From: an uncultured Bacteroidota bacterium
GTDB lineage: Bacteria > Bacteroidota > Bacteroidia > B-17B0 > Aurantibacillaceae
Assembly (NCBI GenBank): GCA_903893815.1
Contig: CAITNS010000016.1
Span: 85,698-149,697 of the forward strand
Direction: 5' to 3'
Length of the DNA: 64,000 nt
Made by a program: the position numbers and the translations under genes. Positions 55,601-61,781 of this stretch are shown piece after piece. The stretch's first letter is position 1. The number at the start of each line of letters is the position of its first letter. The notes below the pieces were generated by a model, which had not been told where the DNA came from, did no database searches, and saw nothing but the letters and a program-made list of their open reading frames with translations.

Positions 55601-56905
55601 ATCTGCGGCTAAATTATCCGTCACTTTAATACACCAATTTCCATTTAAAGGGCAACCAACTAGACCAGCAAAACTAGATTGTGGCGCATAAGTACCAGCC
55701 AAAATACCAGCCGATGCAGGAGTTCCTGTAATACCAGTAGGGCCAGCTACAAGTTGATTGGGTGCACCCATTGCAAAACAATAATTTGCCCCTACTCCTG
55801 GTCCAACGGCTGGATCATCCAAAGGGGACCCTAAATAGGTTCCTCCGCCGCCTTGAGCATATGTTTTTAATGGGACAATGCTTCCATTGGGGCAAACTAT
55901 TTCAATTTGTAAATCTCCTAAGTAGGAATGTTCCATATTAATACAAATATTTGCTATATCGGCTGCTGAAGTTACCGTCTGAGAAGAACCATAACAATCT
56001 ACAGTTACACAAGTATTATAAGATATACCAGATCCATCAGGCAAGAAAGTTGTACCAGCGATTGGAGGAGTACAGTTTGCAATAAAAGGAGTTGGGGTTA
56101 CTGAACCAATCAAAGTAGCTGTTTGTCCCAAACAAATACTGGTGGTGTTTGTGGTAGTAGCTGTAAAAGAAGGTGTTGTTGACACCTGAACAATTTGATT
56201 GATTTTATTATTATTTATACAACCTGCTTTATTTATATTTAAGTTGACAACATAAACTCCTGGCGCAGGATAAGTAGTTGTTGCATTTGGCGAAGTCGAT
56301 GCCGGAGAACTTGTTCCATTATCAAAAGCCCATGAGTAGGTTGCACCTGCACTAACACCTGAGGAAAAAGTTCCGCTACCATTAAAAGTAACACTTGCGC
56401 CTTGACAAATTCTAATTATATTACCTGCTCCTGGAGCTGGTGTTGAACTATTAAACACTGAGTTAATAGTTTCGCAAGGAGTAATACAAGATATAGTTGC
56501 TGCCCAACCTGCTTGATTGACGCTCCCATCAGAAGTAAAACGAATGGTAATACAACCAGAAGTATTTGTAGCTGTTGCTTGTACGTTACCTATTGGCGTT
56601 ACAGCACCTGAGTAAACACCTAGTGAAGGAGCCAAAGTATTTGGTCCGTCATATATATACATAAAATCAAATCCATTTTCAACCGTGAAGGCTGTAAATA
56701 ATAAATTAACTTTACTACCAGCTACACCCGGGCAAATAGTAACAGTGCGAGACTGACTTGCTGTATAAGCTCCTCCATTTCCTCCTGAATCATAAAATGT
56801 ACCAGAACACATATTAGTTGTAGTATTTGCAGCTGGCATTAATAACGTTTGTGCTGAAATAGTTACAGCGATAGTTAAAAATAATATTGTAAATAGTTTT
56901 TTCAT
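46622..56905 (-). CDS. Giant SprB-like surface adhesin, T9SS type B sorting domain
   Basis: A 3427-residue exported protein. The start chosen is ATG 56905 (MKKLFTILFLTIAVTISAQ, a signal peptide); the open frame runs 22 codons further upstream without a signal. Domain order: CUB-like (about 33-140), PKD-like (165-245), proprotein-convertase P domain (300-447; CINMEHSYLGDLQIEIVCPN, GNWCIKVTDNLAADNG), Ig-like region, then from about 670 to 3060 about 30 SprB-type repeats, each ending in a [VI]x[DE]xxxC signature such as VRDANGC. A PKD domain (about 3240-3330) and a gliding-motility-type B sorting domain (LYIPNAFTPDGNGLNEMFLP) close it. SprB in Flavobacterium is the mobile gliding adhesin; here surface adhesion is likely and motility is a possibility. 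It lies 37 nt after a small secreted-protein gene. Confidence 0.9.
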   Translation of the reverse strand: MKKLFTILFLTIAVTISAQTLLMPAANTTTNMCSGTFYDSGGNGGAYTASQSRTVTICPGVAGSKVNLLFTAFTVENGFDFMYIYDGPNTLAPSLGVYSGAVTPIGNVQATATNTSGCITIRFTSDGSVNQAGWAATISCITPCETINSVFNSSTPAPGAGNIIRICQGASVTFNGSGTFSSGVSAGATYSWAFDNGTSSPASTSPNATTTYPAPGVYVVNLNINKAGCINNNKINQIVQVSTTPSFTATTTNTTSICLGQTATLIGSVTPTPFIANCTPPIAGTTFLPDGSGISYNTCVTVDCYGSSQTVTSAADIANICINMEHSYLGDLQIEIVCPNGSIVPLKTYAQGGGGTYLGSPLDDPAVGPGVGANYCFAMGAPNQLVAGPTGITGTPASAGILAGTYAPQSSFAGLVGCPLNGNWCIKVTDNLAADNGYIFGWDVNFATAVPANQSFTPTIVSQTWSGANITSTAGNNAIITPTSTGTHCYTLTAVDNFGCSYTTVRCVTVTPGPYAGVNNTLTVCGNGATSNLFPLLGAGVSTTGTWSGPSVLTGGNLGTFNPVTLAAGNYTYTVPGTGSCPPDIAVITVIENLVPAATLSFTNPSCGNNNGIIVINNTSPGLQTISTFASSLGAISGQTVTGLGAGTPLITLTNNFGCTFTLSATLTMTPGPTAITTTTTNATCNLNNGSYTFGTPTGGTAPYTYAINGGPFNSSSPVTGQAPGTYSITVRDVNGCLFTTTINITNLPGPTAIAGTTTQASCNTNNGTFNVTGVTGGTAAYTYSVNGVSTGSLTTGLAAGTHTILVRDANGCTFTRTFTISTANGPSTFVVNTTNSNCGLANGTSTVSGVVGGTPTYSFSFDGGAFATGTTAAGLTAGAHIVTVQDANSCTLTVNYVVNNNPPPTVSVTNSLNVLCNGAATGSLSVAPTGGTAPFTYTLTAPTQTNTTGNFTGLVAGTYSVTVRDNFGCTATVTAVISQPTPLTGTVSMTPVNCFGNSTGVVNAGGAGGTAPYTYLWPALGASTLATTGGAAVGTYSVIITDANLCTITRTVAVTQPTSLTLTSTLTPATCGNANGSGTVTVGGGTPGYTYNWSNGGLTNALTAASAGVYTITAQDLNGCVITNTVNVTNIPGPTAITGTTTLAGCGLLNGTHNVTGVTGGTAAYTYSVDGVGTPSLTTGLAAGTHTILVRDANGCIFSTTFNINIANGPTSATVVTTNASCGAANGTATITGVTGGVAPYQYSFDGGAFGAGTTTSGLSAGTHSVVIRDVNSCTLAITYTEFNNSGPTASVTSSLDVLCNGASTGSLTITAAGGTAPFTYTLTAPTLTNTTGNFTGLPAGTYNMIVRDNLGCTAIASVTLTQPTPLTLTVTALPASCFGSSTGTVSASGSGGVAPYTYLWPALASNTNATVSNVAAGTYSVTQTDANGCTITQGVTVTQPTSLTLTSTLTAATCGNANGSGTVTVAGGTPAYTYNWSNGGITAVLSGASAGTYTLDVTDFKGCILTTTVAVTNIPGPTAITGTTTLAGCSLFNGTYNVTGVTGGTAAYSYSVDGVATGSLTAGLGAGTHTVVVSDANLCTFNTTFVIGTTAGPVTATLATSNASCGSANGTATVIGVTGGAAAYQYSFDGGAFVTGTTTTGLIPGTHTLTIQDANFCVLTINYNILNNGTPTASVITTTNTSCFGGNNGGFTAAGAGGSGAPFTYTLTAPFQTSGSGTFTGLTAGTYTYITQDVVGCAVTSTVVVGEPTPLTLTVTSVPALCFGTATGTVDIVGGGGTPVYTYSLNGAFPQTSSSYTAVGAGSYIITIRDANNCAATQTIQVTEPAALAIQVATQNANCNAANGVITTTVSGGTPIYTYTWSAGGAVSSLNGVIAGAYTATVTDANGCVLVSPSVVGLTPGGTSSITSVSNITCNGANDGALTASPIGGAAPYTYSWTPGGQTSSTATNLAPGSYTCEITDFYGCKASAVATITQPTTLTVIMNSNNVKCFGTATGTVTAAGTGGTVPYTYLWPTLASTLSTVPNVIIGNYPCIVTDANGCSITQSITVTEPTPIALTSTVTSANCNQANGSATVAATGGAPGAYTYSWSAGSTTAVQTGLAANTYTIDVTDANLCVQTLAVTIPNIAGPLMTVASQTNVSCFGLCDGIATTSVTGGVAPYIYSWSNGLVTPIGTNLCAQIYIVSATDQAGCVASMSVNITQPTALSVTILPTDPKCFGASNGFGIAAAFGGTPGPLGYSYSWTGGAGNSAISSPIQAGTYAVTVTDANNCIVTNSMTLVNPPAMVASITSTNVSCFSACNGIAIATTTNNIGVVDYAWFGGASPLFSQTANNLCAGTYTMVATDQNTCTAVAQVIITAPTLLTANISSTGSVTCNGGTDGFAVVSPAGGTVPYIYSWTGAAAANGNSSNANNIPAGTYSVTVTDDQGCTATVNTTIIEPAPLATTLTTTDPLCNGICDGSGIITTSGGAGIPVFLWQPGLQGGNFVNSLCAGNQTLTITYNNICSTSLTFTLAQPALLTAAVSATNSNCGQPNGSACATVSGGTGLLTYLWSGPGSPAPATLCNNNITAGAYNFVVTDANGCTANASGLVNDVSGPVVAITSQTNVTCFGLLNGGASATIAGGVPNYTISWSGTQATANTTTLTSNFGAGIHNITVIDAAGCVGTASVDISQPATFVSAIGSFTNVSCFGLSDGGATILVSGGTAPFVYSWPPSIQTNSVLTNVPANTYTGNITDANGCVASSSVIISQPQALVLAASSQTNVSCFGGSNGQISTTVQGGTPGYTYSWTPTQAGNSGVSSGIPLGPRTVTVTDVNNCSITSSWNITEPSALTSSANSLPATCGLTNGSSTVTVGGGTPSYTVNWNTAPPYSGLTPTNMAPGTWTATITDSNGCLLTQTVNVANPPVPTITGFVTTRPNCFGYSDGTIVVNYASGTAPYTVSWSNPISQTTTSSALTQSVAGGVASGAYTATLTDSYGCSTSMPVIVPPTPILTLVPTANTTICFNQTTQIAAFGSGGTPPYSYTWTPTPFVGGGPHTVTLTTSSAFAVTVSDANGCSPNAQNINITVTPSLSIVSNVINPVCHGYGTFLSPTITSPGNGGPYSYSWNPTGVTTNTLGVTGSAPSVSTSVNYTVTVNDGCPNPATAIFTVVTNPLPTVNFVASTTVACAPASISFTAIPGTLGNYSYEWISDGKDVMGTSNPITYQYPNSDSLDVTVIITNTVTGCFNDSTKYNYIVINKQPIASFYAEPQSSSILDPNINFINTSQGAVSYFWDFGDVNATGNSNNSIITNPSHYYNVVGNYNVHLIATSIHGCKDTAMVPVEIRPDFVLYIPNAFTPDGNGLNEMFLPMGVGIDEENYRLDIFDRWGENIFTSNNFRKGWDGTVKGGSKIAEQGVYTYKILVNDAQGNKYPYVGHVTLLKKEN
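51650..54660 (-). repeat. Higher-order tandem repeat (about 1.15 kb period) inside the adhesin gene
   Basis: Five consecutive SprB units form a super-block that begins with PGPTAI..GTTT. Block starts fall near 54655, 53510 and 52355. Two blocks are complete and the third continues for three to four units before diverging. Confidence 0.75.
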
Positions 56906-56942
56906 GGTATTATTTAGTGAGGTGTGTAGTAAGTCTATTTTT

Positions 56943-57350
56943 TTATTTTGAACCTTGCTGTTGAATAACAATTAAATAATCTGTATTATCAACTCTATAA
57001 ATTTGAGCTTCAGAAGTGAAGAAATTCATGCTGTATTTAAGTGGGTTAAAATTTGCAGGATCAAATGTTAAGTCTCTTTTTAAATTAGTATTATACTTAT
57101 TTAATAAAGGTACATTAGATAATTTGGTGTATTTATCCTCACCAACAATTGGCGATTCAATAATTTTAATTCTGTTATCCAATAAATCATTCAACAATTT
57201 AATTCTTTCAGGATCATTTTGAGCAATCTCTTGCGTTTTATCGCCATAGACTTCTTGTATTTTAGCATTAACCTGTTGTGCACTTGCATCACTAACATTT
57301 GCCAAAGCAATCAATGCAAATGTAAAAAAAGAGTAAAAAAGGTGTTTCAT
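56943..57350 (-). CDS. Small secreted protein upstream of the SprB-like adhesin
   Basis: A 135-residue protein with a signal peptide (about 1-24, ending NVSDASAQQ). The mature part is about 110 residues, mostly helical at first (QVNAKIQEVYGDKTQEIAQN, DPERIKLLNDLLDNRIKIIE) and then mixed (NFNPLKYSMNFFTSEAQIYR, NTDYLIVIQQQG). No known domain is visible, and it is too small to be a PorP/SprF-type partner. It sits 37 nt before the giant adhesin with no terminator between, so co-transcription is likely. A role as chaperone, anchor or stability factor for the adhesin is inference from position only. Confidence 0.75.
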   Translation of the reverse strand: MKHLFYSFFTFALIALANVSDASAQQVNAKIQEVYGDKTQEIAQNDPERIKLLNDLLDNRIKIIESPIVGEDKYTKLSNVPLLNKYNTNLKRDLTFDPANFNPLKYSMNFFTSEAQIYRVDNTDYLIVIQQQGSK

Positions 57351-57499
57351 AGTAAATCGTGTGTTTTTGATTATACTATAAAAGTACTTTAATCGACGTT
57401 ATTTTCACAATATTTCAATAATTGTATAGACACTTTCACTCAGTGAAACGACAAAAAAAATACAATTTTCAAAAACTAAAAAAAGGGCTGATTTATTCG

Positions 57500-59470
57500 T
57501 TAAACAGAAATACCTATGATACATACGTCGTCAACTTGCTCGTGATTAGCTTTCCAGCTATGAAACGCATCTTCTAACGCTTGTTTTTGGTCATTTAAAG
57601 TCAAATGCCTTGTGTGCAATAATAATTCCTCCAACTGCCTGTACTTAAACTTTTTACCTTTTGGTCCACCAAACTGGTCGGCATAACCATCCGTAAATAA
57701 ATATAATCTATCTCCTTTTTGTAAAGATAATTGATTTGTGGTAAAGGAAGTTCGATCATCAAATTTGCCAACCGGTTGTTTATTAGCCTTGATTTCTTCT
57801 AAAACACCAGAGTCCTTTTTTATTATCCAAATAGGGTTGTTTGCCCCACTCCATTGAAGTTGAACTGAATTTTTATCCAACTCATTGCTGTTAATTTTTA
57901 GTAATGAAATATCCATTCCATCTTTCAATTCATTTTCACTTTTCTCAAAGGTTTCTTCTACTAGTTCGGATAATTTATCTAAAATTTTGCCTGTATCATG
58001 AATGCCAAATTCTTTCACACAACGATTCAATCCATTGTTGCCAACCACACTTACTAATGCTCCTGGAACCCCATGGCCAGTGCAATCTACCGCAGCAATA
58101 TACACTTCGTTTTCAGTTGATTTTGTGGATGGATTATTGTGAATCCAATAAAAATCACCACTCACAATATCCTTTGGTTTAAATAGTATAAAACAATCAA
58201 CGTGTAAATCGCTGATGACTTTTTCTGAAGGTAATAAAGCTGTTTGAATGTACTTTGCGTAATTAATTGAATCTAAAATTTCTTTGTTTTTATGTTCTAC
58301 CAATTCTTTTTGTTTAGAAATAATATAGTTGGCTTTTCGCTTTTGGTTGTAACTTCTTAATACGATAATAATTAATCCCGACAGAATCACTAAAGCAATA
58401 ACAGCGCCTGTAGTCAACTTTTTCTGACTTTGAATTTCAGCATTTGAAATAGCTTGTTTGTTTTCCGCATCTTTACGCTGTAATTCCTGACGTTTAGCAA
58501 AATCATATTCTAATTCTTTTTTCAATATCTCATTTTTACTCTCACCACTCTCAATGTTTTCTTTAGAGGACATGTACAAGTTTTGAAATGTAAATGCTTT
58601 GCGATAATCATTTTTATGTTGATACACTTCGCTTAAATATTTATAGATTTCTACCTTAAGACCTTCTAACTCATTGTTTTCAGAAATCCTTAACGCATTC
58701 AGTAGGTATTTTTCAGCTTCAGCTAATTTCTTCTTTTGAAGATAGCTATTTCCTAATTCTAAGTAGTTGTAAGCATGTCCCATGTTTTCGTTCATGTTAC
58801 CCAAATAGCTTAAGGATTTATTAAAGAAAAAAACAGCAGAGTCGTTGTCGTCTGTTAACTGATGAGTAATTCCAATGTTATGATATGCCATTGCCATACC
58901 CATCGTATCATTTATCTCTTGTCTTAAAGCCAAAGATTTATTTAGATAGGTTTGCGCCGAATGAAATTGATTCAACTTTTGATAACAGGTGGCAATGTTG
59001 TTGTAATTAATTGCTAAAAATCCTTTATGTTCAGCTGATAGATTTATTTTTTCGGCCTTAAAATAATATGCCAAGGCCGTTCTGTACTCTTTAATTTCGG
59101 CATAAATTAAGCCTAGATTATTTTGTATTCCTGCTACCTTTACAGGCATCTTTAATTCTTCAAATAATTTAATGGCGCTTAAAAAATTATCTAAAGCATC
59201 TCTTAAATTCGATTGATCTCTGTTAATGGATCCTCTTAAATTAAATGATTCGGCAAGTCCTTCGGTATAATTAATTTGCTTAGATAAAATGATTAAAGAG
59301 TCGATTTTTTTTTGAGCAAGCTCATACTCCGCATTATCAATCAAATCGCTTATTTGATTGCTACACTTTTTTAAATGCTCCGTCGTTACTTGAGCGTAAA
59401 TATTGTATACAAAAAAACATAAGACTATAAATATGTAATGTTTTACTTTCAAGAAAGATAAATTTAACAT
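57500..59470 (-). CDS. TPR-transmembrane-SpoIIE (PP2C) phosphatase
   Basis: A 656-residue paralogue of the proteins at 38528 and 33197. It has a signal sequence (about 8-27), TPRs (about 50-310; GIQNNLGLIYAEIKEYRTAL, AINYNNIATCYQKLNQFHSA), a helix (about 345-365, TTGAVIALVILSGLIIIVL), a linker (KNKEILDSINYAKYIQTALL) and a SpoIIE/PP2C domain (about 425-656). The domain has CFILFKPKDIVSGDFYWIHN, AAVDCTGHGVPGALVSVVGN, KDGMDISLLKI and FTDGYADQFGGPKGKKFKYR. The metal-binding aspartates are present, so it should be active as a Ser/Thr phosphatase. It lies directly upstream of the adhesin pair on the same strand, but with a 149-nt gap. Confidence 0.9.
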   Translation of the reverse strand: MLNLSFLKVKHYIFIVLCFFVYNIYAQVTTEHLKKCSNQISDLIDNAEYELAQKKIDSLIILSKQINYTEGLAESFNLRGSINRDQSNLRDALDNFLSAIKLFEELKMPVKVAGIQNNLGLIYAEIKEYRTALAYYFKAEKINLSAEHKGFLAINYNNIATCYQKLNQFHSAQTYLNKSLALRQEINDTMGMAMAYHNIGITHQLTDDNDSAVFFFNKSLSYLGNMNENMGHAYNYLELGNSYLQKKKLAEAEKYLLNALRISENNELEGLKVEIYKYLSEVYQHKNDYRKAFTFQNLYMSSKENIESGESKNEILKKELEYDFAKRQELQRKDAENKQAISNAEIQSQKKLTTGAVIALVILSGLIIIVLRSYNQKRKANYIISKQKELVEHKNKEILDSINYAKYIQTALLPSEKVISDLHVDCFILFKPKDIVSGDFYWIHNNPSTKSTENEVYIAAVDCTGHGVPGALVSVVGNNGLNRCVKEFGIHDTGKILDKLSELVEETFEKSENELKDGMDISLLKINSNELDKNSVQLQWSGANNPIWIIKKDSGVLEEIKANKQPVGKFDDRTSFTTNQLSLQKGDRLYLFTDGYADQFGGPKGKKFKYRQLEELLLHTRHLTLNDQKQALEDAFHSWKANHEQVDDVCIIGISV

Positions 59471-59505
59471 TAAAGCTATAAAGAAACAAATTGCTTACTC
59501 ATTAG

Positions 59506-61509
59506 CTATTTAATAACTGTTCTTCCCAATATTTTATTCACTCTTTTCTTTTGAGATTCAAGCATAATAACAAATTCGTAAGCATTTACATTTTCGAAAG
59601 GGTCTGCCACTTTCAATAATTCTTTTGCTTCTTTTAAAATTTGATTCAATCTTTTTTCTTTTAAACTAAACAATTGATGTTCGATTCCTTTTTTAATTAA
59701 ATGAATTTCTTGAGGAACATTCACTCCAAATTTTTCCCATTTATAACTTACTATATCTGAATTAGAGTCGATATCAATAGCCATACTAGACACTGCTGGA
59801 TTTTGATGATGTGTAAAGGTGTGCATCGTAGGAATATTTCCATGTTCTAATTCATGATGGAACTCATCTAATACCATCTGATAAACAGGGTTAATAAATT
59901 GCAAATTATCTCTCCACAATTCAAATATCACAAACTCACAAACCGTTAACTGAAATGATTGAGTTGTATTGTCCGTATCCTCTGCCTCTACTTCCACCAA
60001 AACATTTCCGTATTGCATCATCATCCGAAGCAATTCTTTTTCTTCTCCATCTAATATTGGGTCAACTGCTTTTTCTTCTTCTAAATAAGCCTCTATAGGC
60101 ATTTCATCTGGATACCCTGTATTATTGCTTCCTTGATTAGAGTCAAAATTTTTATTAGACGCAGTTTGCTTCCCTGTTTTCTTTCGAATCAATTTATTGA
60201 TTTCAATCTGCAAAATCTGCTCGCTAATGTCCATGATTTTAGAACATTCTTTCACATAAACCGAGCGATTAATCGCATCAGGAATCACTGCAATACTCTC
60301 AACAATATCTTTAATTAATTCAGCACGCTTAATAGGGTCATGCTCAACTTCTTTATATAGTAAACTTGTCTTAAACGAAATAAAATCTTTACTATTCGTT
60401 TTAATAAACTCTTTAAATTCTTCGTTCGTTACTTTTTTACTATAAGAATCTGGATCATCACCATCAGGAAATAACAAAACTCGAACATTCATTCCTTCTT
60501 CTAAAATTAAATCAATTCCACGGAAACTCGCTTTAATACCAGCCACATCACCATCATATAAAATAGTAATGTTTTTAGTGAAGCGATGAATTAATTTTAT
60601 TTGCTCAACCGTTAACGATGTTCCTGAAGATGCTACGACATTTTCAATCCCCGATTGATGCATGGAAGTCACATCCGTATAACCTTCAACCAAATAACAA
60701 TTATCATCTTGGATTATGGCTTTTTTAGCTTGAAACAATCCGTACAGCGTTTTACTTTTATCGTAAATATCTGTTTGCGGAGAGTTGATATACTTGGCTT
60801 GTTTTTTATCCGTAATTAAAATACGTCCTCCAAAACCAATAACTTTTCCAGAGATATTATGTATCGGAAACATAACACGGCCCGTGTACCTATCAAAAAT
60901 ATCTTTCTCTGTAATTGGAGTTCCCTCAACATGATTATTTGATAAAATAGACATGCCAGTCTTTACCAAATACTCAGGTCTGTACCCATTTTTTACAGCT
61001 GTTTCCGAAAACTTTCTTCTTTCTTCAGAACTATATCCTAATTGAAATTTATCAATAATATCTTGCGTAAAACCACGTTCCTTAAAATAACCTAAGCCTA
61101 TGGAACGCCCCATATCGTCGTTCATCAACAAATCGGTGTAATACTTTTGCGCATATTGCATCACAATGTATAAACTCTCTTTTTCGTTTTGCTGAGCTTT
61201 TTCTTCACTTGTTACTTCTTTTTCAACGACTTCAATCCCATATTTATTGGCTAAATACCTTAAGGCTTCTGGATAAGATAAACTCTCTAAATCCATAATG
61301 AAATTAACCGCCGTGCCCGATTTACCACAACCAAAACATTTGTAAATACCTTTAGCTGGTGATACCGTAAACGAAGGCGATTTCTCTCCATGAAAAGGAC
61401 AAAGTCCTAGTAAGTTAGCGCCACGCTTTTTTAAAGTAATAAAATCACCAATAACGTCCTCAACTCGGGCGGCATCAATAATTTTATCTATGGTAAACTT
61501 TGGTATCAA
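59506..61509 (-). CDS. dnaG: DNA primase
   Basis: A 667-residue replicative primase that makes the RNA primers for DNA synthesis. The start is TTG at 61509 (MIPKFTIDKIIDAARVEDVI). The CHC2 zinc finger uses C37, H40, C58 and C61. The RNA polymerase core contains the YINSPQTDIYDKS strand block. The TOPRIM domain holds CYLVEGYTDV (E275) and YDGDVAG (D319, D321). The C-terminal helicase-binding region (about 450-667) is divergent, as usual. All catalytic residues are in place. It stands between the SpoIIE gene and a large hairpin repeat upstream. Confidence 0.97.
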   Translation of the reverse strand: MIPKFTIDKIIDAARVEDVIGDFITLKKRGANLLGLCPFHGEKSPSFTVSPAKGIYKCFGCGKSGTAVNFIMDLESLSYPEALRYLANKYGIEVVEKEVTSEEKAQQNEKESLYIVMQYAQKYYTDLLMNDDMGRSIGLGYFKERGFTQDIIDKFQLGYSSEERRKFSETAVKNGYRPEYLVKTGMSILSNNHVEGTPITEKDIFDRYTGRVMFPIHNISGKVIGFGGRILITDKKQAKYINSPQTDIYDKSKTLYGLFQAKKAIIQDDNCYLVEGYTDVTSMHQSGIENVVASSGTSLTVEQIKLIHRFTKNITILYDGDVAGIKASFRGIDLILEEGMNVRVLLFPDGDDPDSYSKKVTNEEFKEFIKTNSKDFISFKTSLLYKEVEHDPIKRAELIKDIVESIAVIPDAINRSVYVKECSKIMDISEQILQIEINKLIRKKTGKQTASNKNFDSNQGSNNTGYPDEMPIEAYLEEEKAVDPILDGEEKELLRMMMQYGNVLVEVEAEDTDNTTQSFQLTVCEFVIFELWRDNLQFINPVYQMVLDEFHHELEHGNIPTMHTFTHHQNPAVSSMAIDIDSNSDIVSYKWEKFGVNVPQEIHLIKKGIEHQLFSLKEKRLNQILKEAKELLKVADPFENVNAYEFVIMLESQKKRVNKILGRTVIK

Positions 61510-61554
61510 AAAAAATTTGATTTGGGAGGATAAATATAATAAAATCTTAGGCTA

Positions 61555-61696
61555 TTTTAACCACATAGGCACATAGAATGATTTATAAGAAGAGTAATCA
61601 TAGAATTGAAGGGTCGCTTCAATCGGCTATGTATTTCTATTACATCTATTTATAACACATAAAACCATATAATCTATGAGTCTGTGTGGTTTAAAA
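61555..61696. repeat. Long imperfect hairpin element with ACCACATAGGCACATAG ends
   Basis: The left arm TTTTAACCACATAGGCACAT (from 61555) is imperfectly complementary to CTATGAGTCTGTGTGGTTTA (61674 on). The centre ATTGAAG..CTTCAAT (about 61604-61622) is a perfect 7-bp stem. The first 22 nt are repeated exactly at 63341-63362. Confidence 0.65.
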
Positions 61697-61724
61697 TCCA
61701 ATAAATCCTTATCTTTAAACTTTG

Positions 61725-61732
61725 TATTTTTG
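61725..61732 (+). promoter_or_regulatory. -7 promoter element (TATTTTTG) of gatB
   Basis: A TAnnTTTG match 49 nt before ATG 61782. It overlaps the upstream TTG-started extension of the frame and so supports the ATG at 61782 as the start. Confidence 0.35.
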
Positions 61733-61781
61733 GGCAAATTATCAACTCATAATTCAAAACTTACAACTCATAACAATTAAC

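Noticed and set aside
46622..56905. Periodic repeats that might suggest a CRISPR array or satellite DNA
   Set aside because: The periodicity follows codons of SprB-type protein repeats in one uninterrupted reading frame; spacing and unit lengths do not fit a CRISPR array, and no cas genes are present.
56906..56971. Upstream extension of the giant adhesin by 22 codons
   Set aside because: The extension would place charged residues before a canonical signal peptide; ATG 56905 is the better start.
59309..59317. A9 run in the third TPR-SpoIIE gene as a second slippage site
   Set aside because: The frame is intact, the run lies early in the gene, no hairpin abuts it, and no functional short product is apparent.
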